A stretch of DNA of 64,000 bases. It comes from Clostridia bacterium (lineage in GTDB: Bacteria; Bacillota; Clostridia; Oscillospirales; CAG-272). Of this stretch, positions 16,820 to 24,940 are shown piece by piece. Below the pieces are notes generated by a model, which did not search any database, had not been told where the DNA came from, and saw only the letters and a program-made list of their open reading frames with translations. Location of the stretch: NCBI GenBank assembly GCA_017399305.1, contig JAFQDK010000053.1, positions 26,434-90,433 on the forward strand, given 5' to 3'. Each line of letters begins with the position of its first letter. The stretch's first letter is position 1. Made by a program: the position numbers and the translations under genes.

Positions 16820-17182
16820 TTACTTATTCATTATCTTTTCGCTGAGGGCTATTATTTCTTTAGCATGCTTTGCTTTTCTTTCGGCAAGCATCTTCTTATA
16901 TATCGGATATGTCAAAAGTGCCATCGCCATGCCGATAACTCCTACGACAATTCCGGGCACCATTGCATTTGCGATGCCAATAGTCGCGCCGATATCTGTC
17001 ATTACAAGACTCATTCCGCTTCCCATTACAATTGCAGAGATGCTGCCGAATACATATGCAAACACATTTGCCGGACGCTTTGCTTTTGCATCAAGTGCGC
17101 GGAGCTCGTCAAGTTCGGTGATTTCTTTTGCTGTGTACTGTGCGCGGATATTCTGTGCGATAAAATTCTTGTCGTTGTTCAT
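16820..17182 (-). CDS. Two-helix membrane protein, paralogue of the protein at 13678-14046
   Basis: The 120-residue protein has a charged N-terminal helix (AKEITELDELRALDAKAKR), two membrane helices (about 38-60 and 66-88) and a basic C-terminal tail ending SEKIMNK. It shares the GxGMSLxM and GxxGxxxxxxTYPIYKK patterns with its paralogue on the other side of the two-component genes, as well as the same length and topology. It is the first gene of an operon with the small helical protein. A direct repeat like that before the response regulator lies about 70 bases upstream. Function unknown. Confidence 0.7.
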   Translation of the reverse strand: MNNDKNFIAQNIRAQYTAKEITELDELRALDAKAKRPANVFAYVFGSISAIVMGSGMSLVMTDIGATIGIANAMVPGIVVGVIGMAMALLTYPIYKKMLAERKAKHAKEIIALSEKIMNK

Positions 17183-17250
17183 TTGGTGTTACCTCTTTCA
17201 TTTGTTTTGTGACCTTATTCTACCGCTGAGTTGTTATTTAATTTTTTAAA

Positions 17251-17275
17251 AATTGTTAACGATATGTTAATTTTG
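17251..17275. promoter_or_regulatory. Second putative response regulator box
   Basis: TGTTAAC (17254-17260) and TGTTAA (17265-17270) are 11 bp apart. Over 28 aligned bases the site matches the box at 16513-16559 at 20 positions. It lies upstream of the operon starting at 17182. Confidence 0.5.
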
Positions 17276-17279
17276 AAAA

Positions 17280-17395
17280 TAAATTAATGTTTACGAAATT
17301 ACGGCGACGCACCAACATGTGGTGGGCAATGCGACCAAAGGTCGTTATTCCCCACGGTTTGTAGTTTCCAATTTGCAACGCTAAACATTAATTTA
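17280..17395. mobile_element. 116-bp element with 14-bp terminal inverted repeats (MITE-like)
   Basis: TAAATTAATGTTTA (17280-17293) and its exact reverse complement (17382-17395) bound a non-coding segment that contains short GC-rich hairpins such as GCGACCAAAGGTCG. The same left end occurs at 38204 and 63807. No clear target duplication is visible. Together with the promoter region this accounts for the 266-base gap 17183-17448. Confidence 0.5.
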
Positions 17396-17413
17396 CCTTA
17401 TAATACTACACAG

Positions 17414-17443
17414 AAAAAGCACCAAGCGTTTTGCTTGGTGCTT
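17414..17443 (-). terminator. Terminator of the trpXYZ operon
   Basis: On the minus strand AAGCACCAAGC pairs with GCTTGGTGCTTTTT, followed by CTG. Confidence 0.8.
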
Positions 17444-17448
17444 AACAA

Positions 17449-18228
17449 TTATACTTTATTTCCGACTTCGATGCTGATCTTATTGAAGATATTAAGAAGA
17501 TCATCAACACAGGCGTTTTTCTTTTCATCGCCGCGAATATCAACAATGCATTTACCCTCATGCATCATTATAAGTCGCGTTCCGTACTCAATGGCAAAGC
17601 GGAGATTGTGCGTTACCATAAGTGATGTAATCTTGCTCTTATGCACAAACTTATCTGTAAGATGCATTACCGTTTCGGAAGACTTTGGGTCGAGGGCGGC
17701 GGTATGCTCATCAAGAATAAGCATATCAAGATCTGTCATATTTGCAATAACAAGTGCAAGTGCCTGTCTCTGTCCGCCACTGAGAGAACCGACAAGGGTA
17801 TTCATTCTGTTTTCAAGCCCCATCTCACATTCTTCAAGCAATGTGCGATAATACTCAATACGCTTTGAATTAACGGCGCGAGTGAGTCCGAAAATTTTGT
17901 TTTTATTATCGGCAAGCGCCATGTTTTCAAGTATCGTAAGATTGGCACAAGTGCCCATCTTGGGGTCCTGAAATACTCTGCCGATGCGCTCCGCACGACG
18001 ATACTCGCTCATTTTTGTGAGGTCCTTGCCATCAAACACGATTCTGCCGGAGTCGGGAACAAGTGAGCCGCAGATAAGATTCAACATTGTTGTCTTACCA
18101 CTACCGTTTGATCCGATGACGGAAACAAACTCGCCCTCTTCTATTTTAAGATTGAAGTTATCGAACAATACCGACTCATCAGGAGTACCCTTATTAAAGG
18201 TAAGAGATATGTTTTCGAGTTCAAGCAT
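17449..18228 (-). CDS. trpZ: Tryptophan-type ABC transporter ATP-binding protein
   Basis: The 259-residue ATPase has Walker A GSNGSGKTT (near residue 39), a Q-loop RVFQDPKMG, the signature LSGGQRQALAL (near 148), Walker B LDMLILDEHTAALD and the H-loop VTHNL. It overlaps the permease gene by 8 bases and is the last gene of a three-gene uptake operon. The family is the one paired with PF04392 binding proteins; the tRNA-Trp T-box upstream points to tryptophan as substrate. Confidence 0.88.
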   Translation of the reverse strand: MLELENISLTFNKGTPDESVLFDNFNLKIEEGEFVSVIGSNGSGKTTMLNLICGSLVPDSGRIVFDGKDLTKMSEYRRAERIGRVFQDPKMGTCANLTILENMALADNKNKIFGLTRAVNSKRIEYYRTLLEECEMGLENRMNTLVGSLSGGQRQALALVIANMTDLDMLILDEHTAALDPKSSETVMHLTDKFVHKSKITSLMVTHNLRFAIEYGTRLIMMHEGKCIVDIRGDEKKNACVDDLLNIFNKISIEVGNKV

Positions 18229-19159
18229 TCTTCTCTGCCCCCTTTTTCATTGCACTGCTTCCGACAAGTGCAAGTGTAAACAGCACTGCCATAATTATCT
18301 TATTATATGCAGACGGAACGCCGAGAAGTGTTGCGATACCAAGACAGCCCTGGTAAATAACAGCGCCGAGAATAACAGCAGTAGTCGGTTTCATAAAACG
18401 GATCTTGCCGAACAGCGAAAGTCCGATAATAAGTGATGCAAGACCGATAACTACCATGCCGACGCCCATGCCCTGGTTTACGTTTCCACGGCTTTGCACG
18501 ATGAGTGCGCCTGAAACTGCGGCATATCCGTTGCCGATAGCAAGACCGAGTATTTTGCAAACTCGCTGATCCTTTGCCAGCATTGTTACATACTGCGCGT
18601 TGCTGCCTGTTGCGCGGAGCAAAAGTCCGCTTTTTGTCTTGAGATAAGCATCAAGAAGCAGTTTAAATGCAACAGCGATAGCAAAAAATGTAACAAGGCG
18701 CTGAAGATTGAAGCCACCAACATCGGTGGGAAGCAAATTGGCCGGGAAGGTACGAAGCAATGTAGGCACGCCTCTGCCAAGGTCGATAGTTGAAAGTGCG
18801 CCGTCACCGGCAAAGGTGCCACCCATACCCACAATAGTTATAACAAGGTTTACCGAGATAAGCGCTGTTGACACGAGTATTCCGCAAAGGAGCGGACGTA
18901 TACCAAGCTTGACATGCAAAAATCCGGTAAGTGAGCCAAACACAAAGCCGACGATAAAAGACACTATCAGCGCGAGCCAAGGGTTTACACCGGCGCGAAC
19001 AAGCAGACCGAATGCAACACCGCCGGAAAGCACGGTTCCCTCAACGGTAAGGTCTGGAAAATCAAGTATTGTATACGAAACATAATATCCCATTGCAAGG
19101 ATGGCATACATAAAGCCATCCTGCAATATGACATCAATTGAGCTTAAGAGTGCAGACAT
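18221..19159 (-). CDS. trpY: Tryptophan-type ABC transporter permease
   Basis: The 312-residue protein has about eight to nine membrane helices and belongs to the branched-chain amino acid/ribose-type permease superfamily. The segments SYTILDFPDLTVEGTVLSGG and LGLAIGNGYAAVSGALIVQSRG are typical of the subfamily that works with PF04392 substrate-binding proteins. It lies between the binding protein and ATPase genes. Confidence 0.88.
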   Translation of the reverse strand: MSALLSSIDVILQDGFMYAILAMGYYVSYTILDFPDLTVEGTVLSGGVAFGLLVRAGVNPWLALIVSFIVGFVFGSLTGFLHVKLGIRPLLCGILVSTALISVNLVITIVGMGGTFAGDGALSTIDLGRGVPTLLRTFPANLLPTDVGGFNLQRLVTFFAIAVAFKLLLDAYLKTKSGLLLRATGSNAQYVTMLAKDQRVCKILGLAIGNGYAAVSGALIVQSRGNVNQGMGVGMVVIGLASLIIGLSLFGKIRFMKPTTAVILGAVIYQGCLGIATLLGVPSAYNKIIMAVLFTLALVGSSAMKKGAEKNA

Positions 19160-19176
19160 TTTATATGTCCTTTCGA

Positions 19177-20160
19177 TTATTTATTGGTGGTTACGATTTC
19201 AGCATTTGCATAAGATGCTGGCAATTCAATACCGAATGCTGCAAGCACTTCGCTGTTAACAACGGGAGTTGCATCAGAAATAGTCTTAACTGCCATATCT
19301 GCAAGTTTTGCCCCCTCAAGTGCATCTGCTGCCATATCGCCTGTTACCTTACCAAGTGCTACATAGTCGATAGAAACAGAAGCAAGACAACCGTTTTTAA
19401 CCTGCTCTACCTCTGAGCCATATACAGGAATGTTCGCTTCATTTGCGGCTTCAAGAACTACGGTGAGGTTATTTACAACTTTATTATCAGTGAAGTTGTT
19501 AAGGCAATCAACCTTTGCACAAAGCGCGGTTGCAGCTGCAGGAATGTCAGCGTCATTCTGAATGCTCTGAGGAACTATCTCGATGCCGTAAGGCTGTGCT
19601 GCCGCCTCAAGAAGTGCAAGTTGAGCAATAGAGTTAGCTTCGCTTGAAGTATAGAGAACGCCAATCTTCTTTACATCGGGCTGAAGAGATGTGATGAGTT
19701 TAATCTGCGCTGCCATATCAAGCACATCAGATGTACCGGAACAATTGTAACCGGGCTTTTCCATGCTCTCAACAAGACCCACGCTCATCGGATCGGACAC
19801 TGCACAGAATACAACGGGAATATCCTTTGCCTCAGCAGCTGCAAAGGCTGAAGAAGCTGCAGGAGTTGCAATAGCAACTATCATATCATAATTCTGTGCG
19901 GCATACTGACTTGCATATGTGCTGCAGTCGCTGTCAGCAGAAGAGTCAGAACCAATCTGACGGGTAATCTCAACCTTGTCGCCAAAGCGTGCGGTGAGCG
20001 CCTGCTCTACGCCTGCATAACAGTTGTCAAGCGAGGGATGGCTGATATACTGAACCACACCGACCTTATATACATCGCTGTCGGTATCAGTGTCGGAACA
20101 AGAAGCAAATGCAAAAACAGAAACAAGTGCGATAAGAATGATTGATATAAGCTTTTTCAT
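19177..20160 (-). CDS. trpX: Tryptophan-type ABC transporter substrate-binding lipoprotein
   Basis: The 327-residue protein begins with a lipoprotein signal (lipobox FASC, Cys20) and is an ABC_sub_bind (PF04392) periplasmic-type binding protein: YKVGVVQYISHPSLDNCYAGVEQAL, then the IVAIATPAA and VVFCAVSDPMSVGLV segments. TrpX-TrpY-TrpZ systems with Trp T-boxes are known in Firmicutes. Its transcript starts with such a T-box, so uptake of tryptophan is the best reading. Confidence 0.88.
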   Translation of the reverse strand: MKKLISIILIALVSVFAFASCSDTDTDSDVYKVGVVQYISHPSLDNCYAGVEQALTARFGDKVEITRQIGSDSSADSDCSTYASQYAAQNYDMIVAIATPAASSAFAAAEAKDIPVVFCAVSDPMSVGLVESMEKPGYNCSGTSDVLDMAAQIKLITSLQPDVKKIGVLYTSSEANSIAQLALLEAAAQPYGIEIVPQSIQNDADIPAAATALCAKVDCLNNFTDNKVVNNLTVVLEAANEANIPVYGSEVEQVKNGCLASVSIDYVALGKVTGDMAADALEGAKLADMAVKTISDATPVVNSEVLAAFGIELPASYANAEIVTTNK

Positions 20161-20258
20161 GGTAATTCTCCTAAAATAAATTAAATGTAAGTTTGGTTGA
20201 GTATAACTTATTCAAATCGCCATCGTCTTGATAAAATATACATTGTCTATCTCCTTTG

Positions 20259-20298
20259 TAAAAACAAAAATCCTGTCCCATATAAAATGGGACAGGAT
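20259..20298 (-). terminator. T-box regulated terminator
   Basis: On the minus strand ATCCTGTCCCAT pairs with ATGGGACAGGAT around a short loop and is followed by TTTTTGTTTTT. Confidence 0.88.
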
Positions 20299-20528
20299 AC
20301 TAAAACCTGCGGTGCCACCCAAATTTGTAAGTATAACTTACACTCTTTGCTGTGTACTATCATACACATGGCGCTGTAACGGTCGCCATCCGTCGCCCCT
20401 AACCTCTCGGCTCAGTTTGCCCTCATGAGTCCATTCACTGACGTTTCACTGCCGCAATCACACCGCCTGCGGCTCTCTTGGAATGAAAGTGTGTCAGATA
20501 CTACTCTCAATCAATGGTTTATTTGGTA
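20259..20528 (-). ncRNA. T-box leader, probable tRNA-Trp specificity
   Basis: On the minus strand the leader contains the GAGAGTAG-type AG bulge of Stem I, a specifier context GAATGGACTC with a TGG codon (20431-20433), and the conserved T-box bulge GGGTGGCACCGC (20309-20320) that pairs with the uncharged tRNA CCA end. A terminator hairpin follows. Uncharged tRNA-Trp would stabilise the antiterminator and switch on trpXYZ when tryptophan is scarce. The T-box identity is firm; the Trp specifier rests on the TGG in the expected loop and on the downstream genes. Confidence 0.9.
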
Positions 20529-20535
20529 TGTCATT

Positions 20536-20564
20536 ATGTTATCACGCTAAAGTGATATTGTCAA
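20536..20564 (-). promoter_or_regulatory. Promoter of the T-box/trpXYZ operon
   Basis: Minus-strand TTGACA -35 (20559-20564) and TAACAT -10 (20536-20541), 17-bp spacer. Confidence 0.65.
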
Positions 20565-20578
20565 GTATTTTTTTAAAA

Positions 20579-23362
20579 TTAATCGACAAAATTTGTTTTA
20601 TCAAATCCATCAAGTTTTGCAACAGACTTGAGACTATTTGAAATCGTTATAACTGCATCGCCGTTCACCTTGGGGGTATCGGCTGTATGATACAAACCAA
20701 TCTCTTTTGCAAAGGTACCGCCAGTAATGTTCATAGCAATATTACCGTTAAACTGTGCCACTGTACCTGTTACATTTGAGCCTGTACGGTGAATGCCGTA
20801 AACACCGCCGGTAAAGCTACCGCCGCTGATATTAAATACAACATTACCGTCGCAACCGTTCATGCCAACTGCACTTGTTGCATTTACGCCATCATATGTA
20901 AATTCACCGCCACTGATGCTGATATTAAGAGTCACTCCCTTATCAACAGTGCCTATAGGAGTTGCCGAGGCAGTACGCATATTGCCGCCGCGAAGAATAG
21001 ACCACGTGCCGCTTGTAATGCTTATCTTGCAATCTTCATGGCAAGATACATCATATGCAGTAATCGCGCCTGAGCCTATGCGGTATCCTACATTGACTGC
21101 TATATCCTTTGTACCGATGCAAACAACGCCCTCTCCTACAGTAAAGTTATTGTAATTACAATTTATTGATTTTCCGGCAGAAGAAGTATTTATTGTAACA
21201 TTTTCAAGTGTGAGTTCGCTTGCGAGGGTGATATTACCCTCAAGAATTATTGATGCAGAATTGGTTTCTCTATAATCAACGCCGCCGTAAACAGATGTTA
21301 CAGTCACGTTGTCCGCACACTCTACAAGATAGGTTATCTTTGTAGTGAGGGGACCGCAAACTACTACTGTACCACCGCTCTCGCGAAGCATTGACACTGC
21401 AAGTCCGAGAGTGTTTACAGCAGTATCGGCTGTCTTACCGTCGTTATCAACTTTACCAAAGTTTGAAACGTAAACAACCTTACTGTCTACTACAGGAAGC
21501 ATTGGTACATCTGCTTTATGCGCAAATACCTCATTATAGAAATTGTATGCAAGTCTTGGATATGTTGTATTTGTGGGATGAACAGAGTCATTATAATTAA
21601 GCATAACATTGTAATAGTCATGCACATTTTCATGCGTAGGAATAAACGGAAGTCCAAGTTCATCCGCTATACTCTTAATAAGTCGAGGAAGTGTGTACAC
21701 TGTTCCCTGATATGTAATATCTCCGTTAGGTGCAGGGATCATCGAGGAAAGATACATTTCCTTGACGGTATCAAGTGTCCTGAGATCAGCGATAAGTGCT
21801 TTGTATGATGCAACGAAATCCGCTTCTGCTGCAACATCTGTCATGCTGCGGGCATCATTGGTTCCAAGCATAACAATAACTATCTCAGCAGAGGAACTCA
21901 TGTATTTGGTGTACTCTGCAGTATTGGGATACCAAAGATTTGGACTCTTCTTTTTAACATTATACGGCGAATCAAGATTCATGACATAGGATGCAGCCTT
22001 GCCGCAGTTAACAACCTTAAAGCCCTTACCAAGCAATTTCTGAAGCTGTGCGGGATAGCTGTAAATCGAAGCCGGAGACGAGCCTGTACCCTGAGTTACA
22101 CTATCACCGACACATGCAACTATAATCGTTTCGCCATTTGCAATACGTTTAGCATAACCATATGCTTTTTCTGCGATAACATCATTATTAATAAGCTTTT
22201 CTGCCACTGTTTCTCCCCCTTTGCACTTTGAAGCAAGCGAATTGTAACATGCTACAAAAGCATCGCCTCTTGAAAAAACTGCAGAGGCTTCGGTATGGTC
22301 AATAAGTCCCACTTTGTTTGCAAGTTCATACGGATTGTTCCAAGTAAAGTCGCCGTCCTTATCGCTATAGTCCATTGCACGAAGAAGAAGTGTAAGGAAT
22401 TGCGCCTCATCAACTATACCATCGGGGTCGAATACTTTTTCGCTGCGTCCGCTGGTGATTCCGTTTGCATATGCGTATCCGATGTAAGGCACTGCCCATG
22501 CAGGAACATCCTCAAACGATACGGTATAATTGCCGTTGAGTGCCGCCTGCTCTGCTCCTAGAAAACGTACTATCTGAACAATAGATTCTGCGCGGGTAAG
22601 CTTGTTATTAAGACGAAAATCGCTGCCGCTATCATCATATCCTTTAACAAGTCCGAGGGAATAAAGTGCATTTGCAACCATATCCTTTTTATCTTCAGCT
22701 ATGGCGTTCTTTTCGATTATTTCAACATCCTCGCTGATGATAATTTCGCCATCACCCGTAATCTTCTGATATGTACCGGATTTAACGATAAGAGTAGCTC
22801 CTTTTTCAGCATAAAGCGACATATAACAAGGCTCACTTGAATAAGGACTGCCTACTGTAATTACCTTTTCACCGATAACAAGAGTGCATCCAGCTGTGAT
22901 TGAGATAGTATTGCTCTCTTTTGTCTCCTGAAAAAGAATAATATCGTCAATTATTGTATCCTGATAAAGTTTCATGCTTGACCCCTGTGACATCTTGAGC
23001 GCACATGCGGGATTATTTGCAGGTTCAAGCTTTTTGTAATCAGTTGTGCCATCATTTGATGTAATAAACAAGGTGCTGCCAAGTTTTGGCATCTGATATT
23101 CGCCTGCAATAAACAGCTTGCCGGAAACGACCATTGTTCCGCCATCTTTCATAAGCGAAATTATACCGTTTGCATCAATTGACATAAGCTGCTTTTTAGC
23201 AGTAGCGGCACTAAGACCGTCATTGTTATTATTACCGTTTGTAAAATCGACATAGCCAATTGCATCGCAAGTTACCTTCGGCTCGTCTGCTGCAAATGCG
23301 GCGAGAGCGAAGGCCGATATAATAAGAGCTACCGTTAGCAAAGTAATAAAAATCTTTTTCAT
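20579..23362 (-). CDS. Large surface SGNH esterase with S-layer homology region and beta-helix-like modules
   Basis: The 927-residue protein has a signal peptide (cleavage near AFA-ADEP), a first module of repetitive beta structure (about 35-215), an S-layer homology region (about 225-380, with LTRAESIVQIVRFL, FEDVPAWAVPYIGYAYANGI and FSRGDAFVACYNSL), an SGNH/GDSL hydrolase domain (about 410-615: nucleophile Ser421 in VGDSVTQG, LGTNDAR, and the Asp-His pair in DSVHP) and a second beta module (about 628-927) that resembles the first (VYVSNFG...GGTVVVCG). It is expected to be secreted, held to the cell wall by SLH repeats, and to remove acyl groups from a polysaccharide. The start at 23362 is chosen because GGAGG precedes it. 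Confidence 0.82.
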   Translation of the reverse strand: MKKIFITLLTVALIISAFALAAFAADEPKVTCDAIGYVDFTNGNNNNDGLSAATAKKQLMSIDANGIISLMKDGGTMVVSGKLFIAGEYQMPKLGSTLFITSNDGTTDYKKLEPANNPACALKMSQGSSMKLYQDTIIDDIILFQETKESNTISITAGCTLVIGEKVITVGSPYSSEPCYMSLYAEKGATLIVKSGTYQKITGDGEIIISEDVEIIEKNAIAEDKKDMVANALYSLGLVKGYDDSGSDFRLNNKLTRAESIVQIVRFLGAEQAALNGNYTVSFEDVPAWAVPYIGYAYANGITSGRSEKVFDPDGIVDEAQFLTLLLRAMDYSDKDGDFTWNNPYELANKVGLIDHTEASAVFSRGDAFVACYNSLASKCKGGETVAEKLINNDVIAEKAYGYAKRIANGETIIVACVGDSVTQGTGSSPASIYSYPAQLQKLLGKGFKVVNCGKAASYVMNLDSPYNVKKKSPNLWYPNTAEYTKYMSSSAEIVIVMLGTNDARSMTDVAAEADFVASYKALIADLRTLDTVKEMYLSSMIPAPNGDITYQGTVYTLPRLIKSIADELGLPFIPTHENVHDYYNVMLNYNDSVHPTNTTYPRLAYNFYNEVFAHKADVPMLPVVDSKVVYVSNFGKVDNDGKTADTAVNTLGLAVSMLRESGGTVVVCGPLTTKITYLVECADNVTVTSVYGGVDYRETNSASIILEGNITLASELTLENVTINTSSAGKSINCNYNNFTVGEGVVCIGTKDIAVNVGYRIGSGAITAYDVSCHEDCKISITSGTWSILRGGNMRTASATPIGTVDKGVTLNISISGGEFTYDGVNATSAVGMNGCDGNVVFNISGGSFTGGVYGIHRTGSNVTGTVAQFNGNIAMNITGGTFAKEIGLYHTADTPKVNGDAVITISNSLKSVAKLDGFDKTNFVD

Positions 23363-23389
23363 GATTTCCTCCATAGATGGGATAAGTCA

Positions 23390-23418
23390 ATAATAGCACA
23401 AATATCAGCTTTATGCAA
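23390..23418 (-). promoter_or_regulatory. Promoter of the SLH-SGNH gene
   Basis: Minus-strand TTGCAT -35 (23413-23418) and TATTAT -10 (23390-23395), 17-bp spacer. Confidence 0.5.
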
Positions 23419-23424
23419 CACAAA

Positions 23425-23444
23425 AGCAGGCTATAAAGCCTGCT
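23425..23444 (-). terminator. Short terminator-like hairpin at the end of the small membrane protein gene
   Basis: AGCAGGCT and AGCCTGCT form an 8-bp stem with a TTAT loop, followed by TTTTGTG on the minus strand. It spans the stop codon at 23431. Confidence 0.55.
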
Positions 23445-23988
23445 CTTTATTTAGTATAGGAATATTATTTGACTCGAAATATTCTATTACTCTTTCGTCA
23501 TATTTAGTGTAAAAATGTACATAGCGAGCCCAATAGGTAGTAAAATCCAATGCTCCGTTTTCATAGTTTTCAAACTCAGGACGAGTATCATTAAGATATA
23601 CAATGGAATACTCATATTCGCCTTGTTTATTCTTTATATATTCAGGCGAAGAATAACGCGGCTTGAATTGAGATTTCAATATTAAAAGTCCAGCAAAATC
23701 TTCTACATTGTAATGCTTTTTTCTAAAGTTTTTATAACAGATTTTACCATCTTCTATATACAGCCCATTATTCTTTCCCATGAGATAAAAAAACGTCGGC
23801 GCAACTATACAGACAAAAATACCAAAAAGGGAAATAAAAAAATAAAATATATCCTTTTGAATCACAGCATCTATTGTACAATATATAAACAATCCCGCAC
23901 AAGGAGCTATCATTATGATTGCTATGATTAAAAGAATCGTCAAATCCTTTTTTTGTATTTTGCCGTACGGAGGTATATATAAGTTCAT
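23431..23988 (-). CDS. Two-helix membrane protein of unknown function
   Basis: The 185-residue protein has two membrane helices (about 16-38 and 46-68) followed by a soluble domain with YIEDGKICYKNFRKKHYNVEDFAGLLIL, reminiscent of PH-like domains in small bacterial membrane proteins, but the family is not firmly recognised. It lies 24 bases downstream of another small membrane protein gene on the same strand and may be co-transcribed. Confidence 0.55.
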   Translation of the reverse strand: MNLYIPPYGKIQKKDLTILLIIAIIMIAPCAGLFIYCTIDAVIQKDIFYFFISLFGIFVCIVAPTFFYLMGKNNGLYIEDGKICYKNFRKKHYNVEDFAGLLILKSQFKPRYSSPEYIKNKQGEYEYSIVYLNDTRPEFENYENGALDFTTYWARYVHFYTKYDERVIEYFESNNIPILNKEQAL

Positions 23989-24012
23989 CTTTCACCTCTA
24001 ATTAAAACTGAA

Positions 24013-24471
24013 TTAAAACTGCACTTCGTAATAGTAAAAGTTTTTTCTGATTTTCTCGGTATAAAAATAGTTTCCGTCACTGCTGGAATAACCTTTGCCA
24101 TCAGGCTTCAGAGTTCCCATTAAAACAAAATCACAGGGGGTATCATTAGCGGAATAGTAAAATCCGTACTCCTTACTTGACGGTGCAATTCCACTGCCGC
24201 CGCAATAAAAATCAATTATTTCCCCTTTGCGAGAAACATCTTGAATTCCTTTAAGATTCAAAGTATCGCTGAAATCATTTTCGGATATATCCTCGGCAAT
24301 AACATGGTAATTCCCCTCGACAAGATTGACTATTTGACTCTTTGACAAGTGATCGGTATTTGCTATACGAATTATCAAAAACAAAACAAGACTGACGGCA
24401 AGGCATGTTATCACAAATACCGTACGGTATCTATTAACCCTTTTCATATATTGCTCTTTTGATTCAGCCAT
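24013..24471 (-). CDS. Single-pass membrane protein of unknown function
   Basis: The 152-residue protein has a basic N-terminus, one membrane helix (about 18-38, VFVITCLAVSLVLFLIIRIA) and an extracytoplasmic domain. The ATG at 24471 is chosen because AGGTGAT lies at proper distance; an upstream in-frame GTG falls inside that site. No family recognised. Confidence 0.5.
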   Translation of the reverse strand: MAESKEQYMKRVNRYRTVFVITCLAVSLVLFLIIRIANTDHLSKSQIVNLVEGNYHVIAEDISENDFSDTLNLKGIQDVSRKGEIIDFYCGGSGIAPSSKEYGFYYSANDTPCDFVLMGTLKPDGKGYSSSDGNYFYTEKIRKNFYYYEVQF

Positions 24472-24543
24472 ATGTATCACCTGCTTTCGATATCAGTATA
24501 ACATAGATAGTAAAAAATGTATAGTGAAATTCCGCGGGAATCT

Positions 24544-24629
24544 GAACCCAAAGTGTGCGCCGCGCTTTGCGATTGCTTTTTCTTTGATATAGCGCGCACT
24601 TCTTTCGTTGCTTCAGGGCGAGTGGGTTC
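24544..24629. repeat. Imperfect nested inverted repeat next to tRNA genes
   Basis: GAACCCA (24544-24550) pairs with TGGGTTC (24623-24629), and AAGTGTGCGC (24551-24560) with GCGCGCACTT (24592-24601, one mismatch). No gene is supported in this stretch. It may be a remnant of a small repeat element inserted downstream of the tRNAs. Confidence 0.4.
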
Positions 24630-24644
24630 CGATTACGTTGTACT

Positions 24645-24678
24645 GCAAAAAGAAAACAGGAACGCATTTGCGTTCCTG
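24645..24678 (-). terminator. Terminator of the tRNA operon
   Basis: CAGGAACGCA and TGCGTTCCTG form a perfect 10-bp stem; on the minus strand TTTTCTTTTT follows. Confidence 0.85.
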
Positions 24679-24687
24679 CTTTATTTC

Positions 24688-24765
24688 TGGGGTGAGCGGT
24701 GGGAATCGAACCCATGACCTCCAGGGCCACAACCTGGCGCTCTAACCAACTGAGCTACGCCCACC
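24688..24765 (-). tRNA. tRNA-His (anticodon GTG)
   Basis: The minus strand folds into a full cloverleaf: acceptor GTGGGCG with CGCTCAC, D-arm GCTCAGTTGGTTAGAGC, anticodon stem CCAGG with loop TTGTGGC and stem CCTGG, and T-arm GGTTCGATTCC. The extra G at position -1 opposite C73 is the tRNA-His hallmark, and the CCA end is encoded. It follows tRNA-Arg by 23 bases. Confidence 0.95.
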
Positions 24766-24788
24766 ATAACCTCACCGTAGGTGAGGCA

Positions 24789-24865
<77 letters not shown>

Positions 24866-24891
24866 ATCTAACTGCCGTGGCAACGACAGTT

Positions 24892-24920
24892 ATTATATCA
24901 GTTTTAAACGCGCTTGTCAA
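24892..24920 (-). promoter_or_regulatory. Consensus promoter of the tRNA operon
   Basis: Minus-strand TTGACA -35 (24915-24920) and TATAAT -10 (24892-24897) with a 17-bp spacer: a perfect housekeeping promoter, as expected for stable RNA. Confidence 0.88.
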
Positions 24921-24940
24921 CACATTTTCGAAAATTAATG

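Noticed and set aside
24464-24730. An 88-codon open frame running through the tRNA-His gene
   Set aside because: It overlaps a well-folded tRNA and its terminator, a well-known source of false genes.
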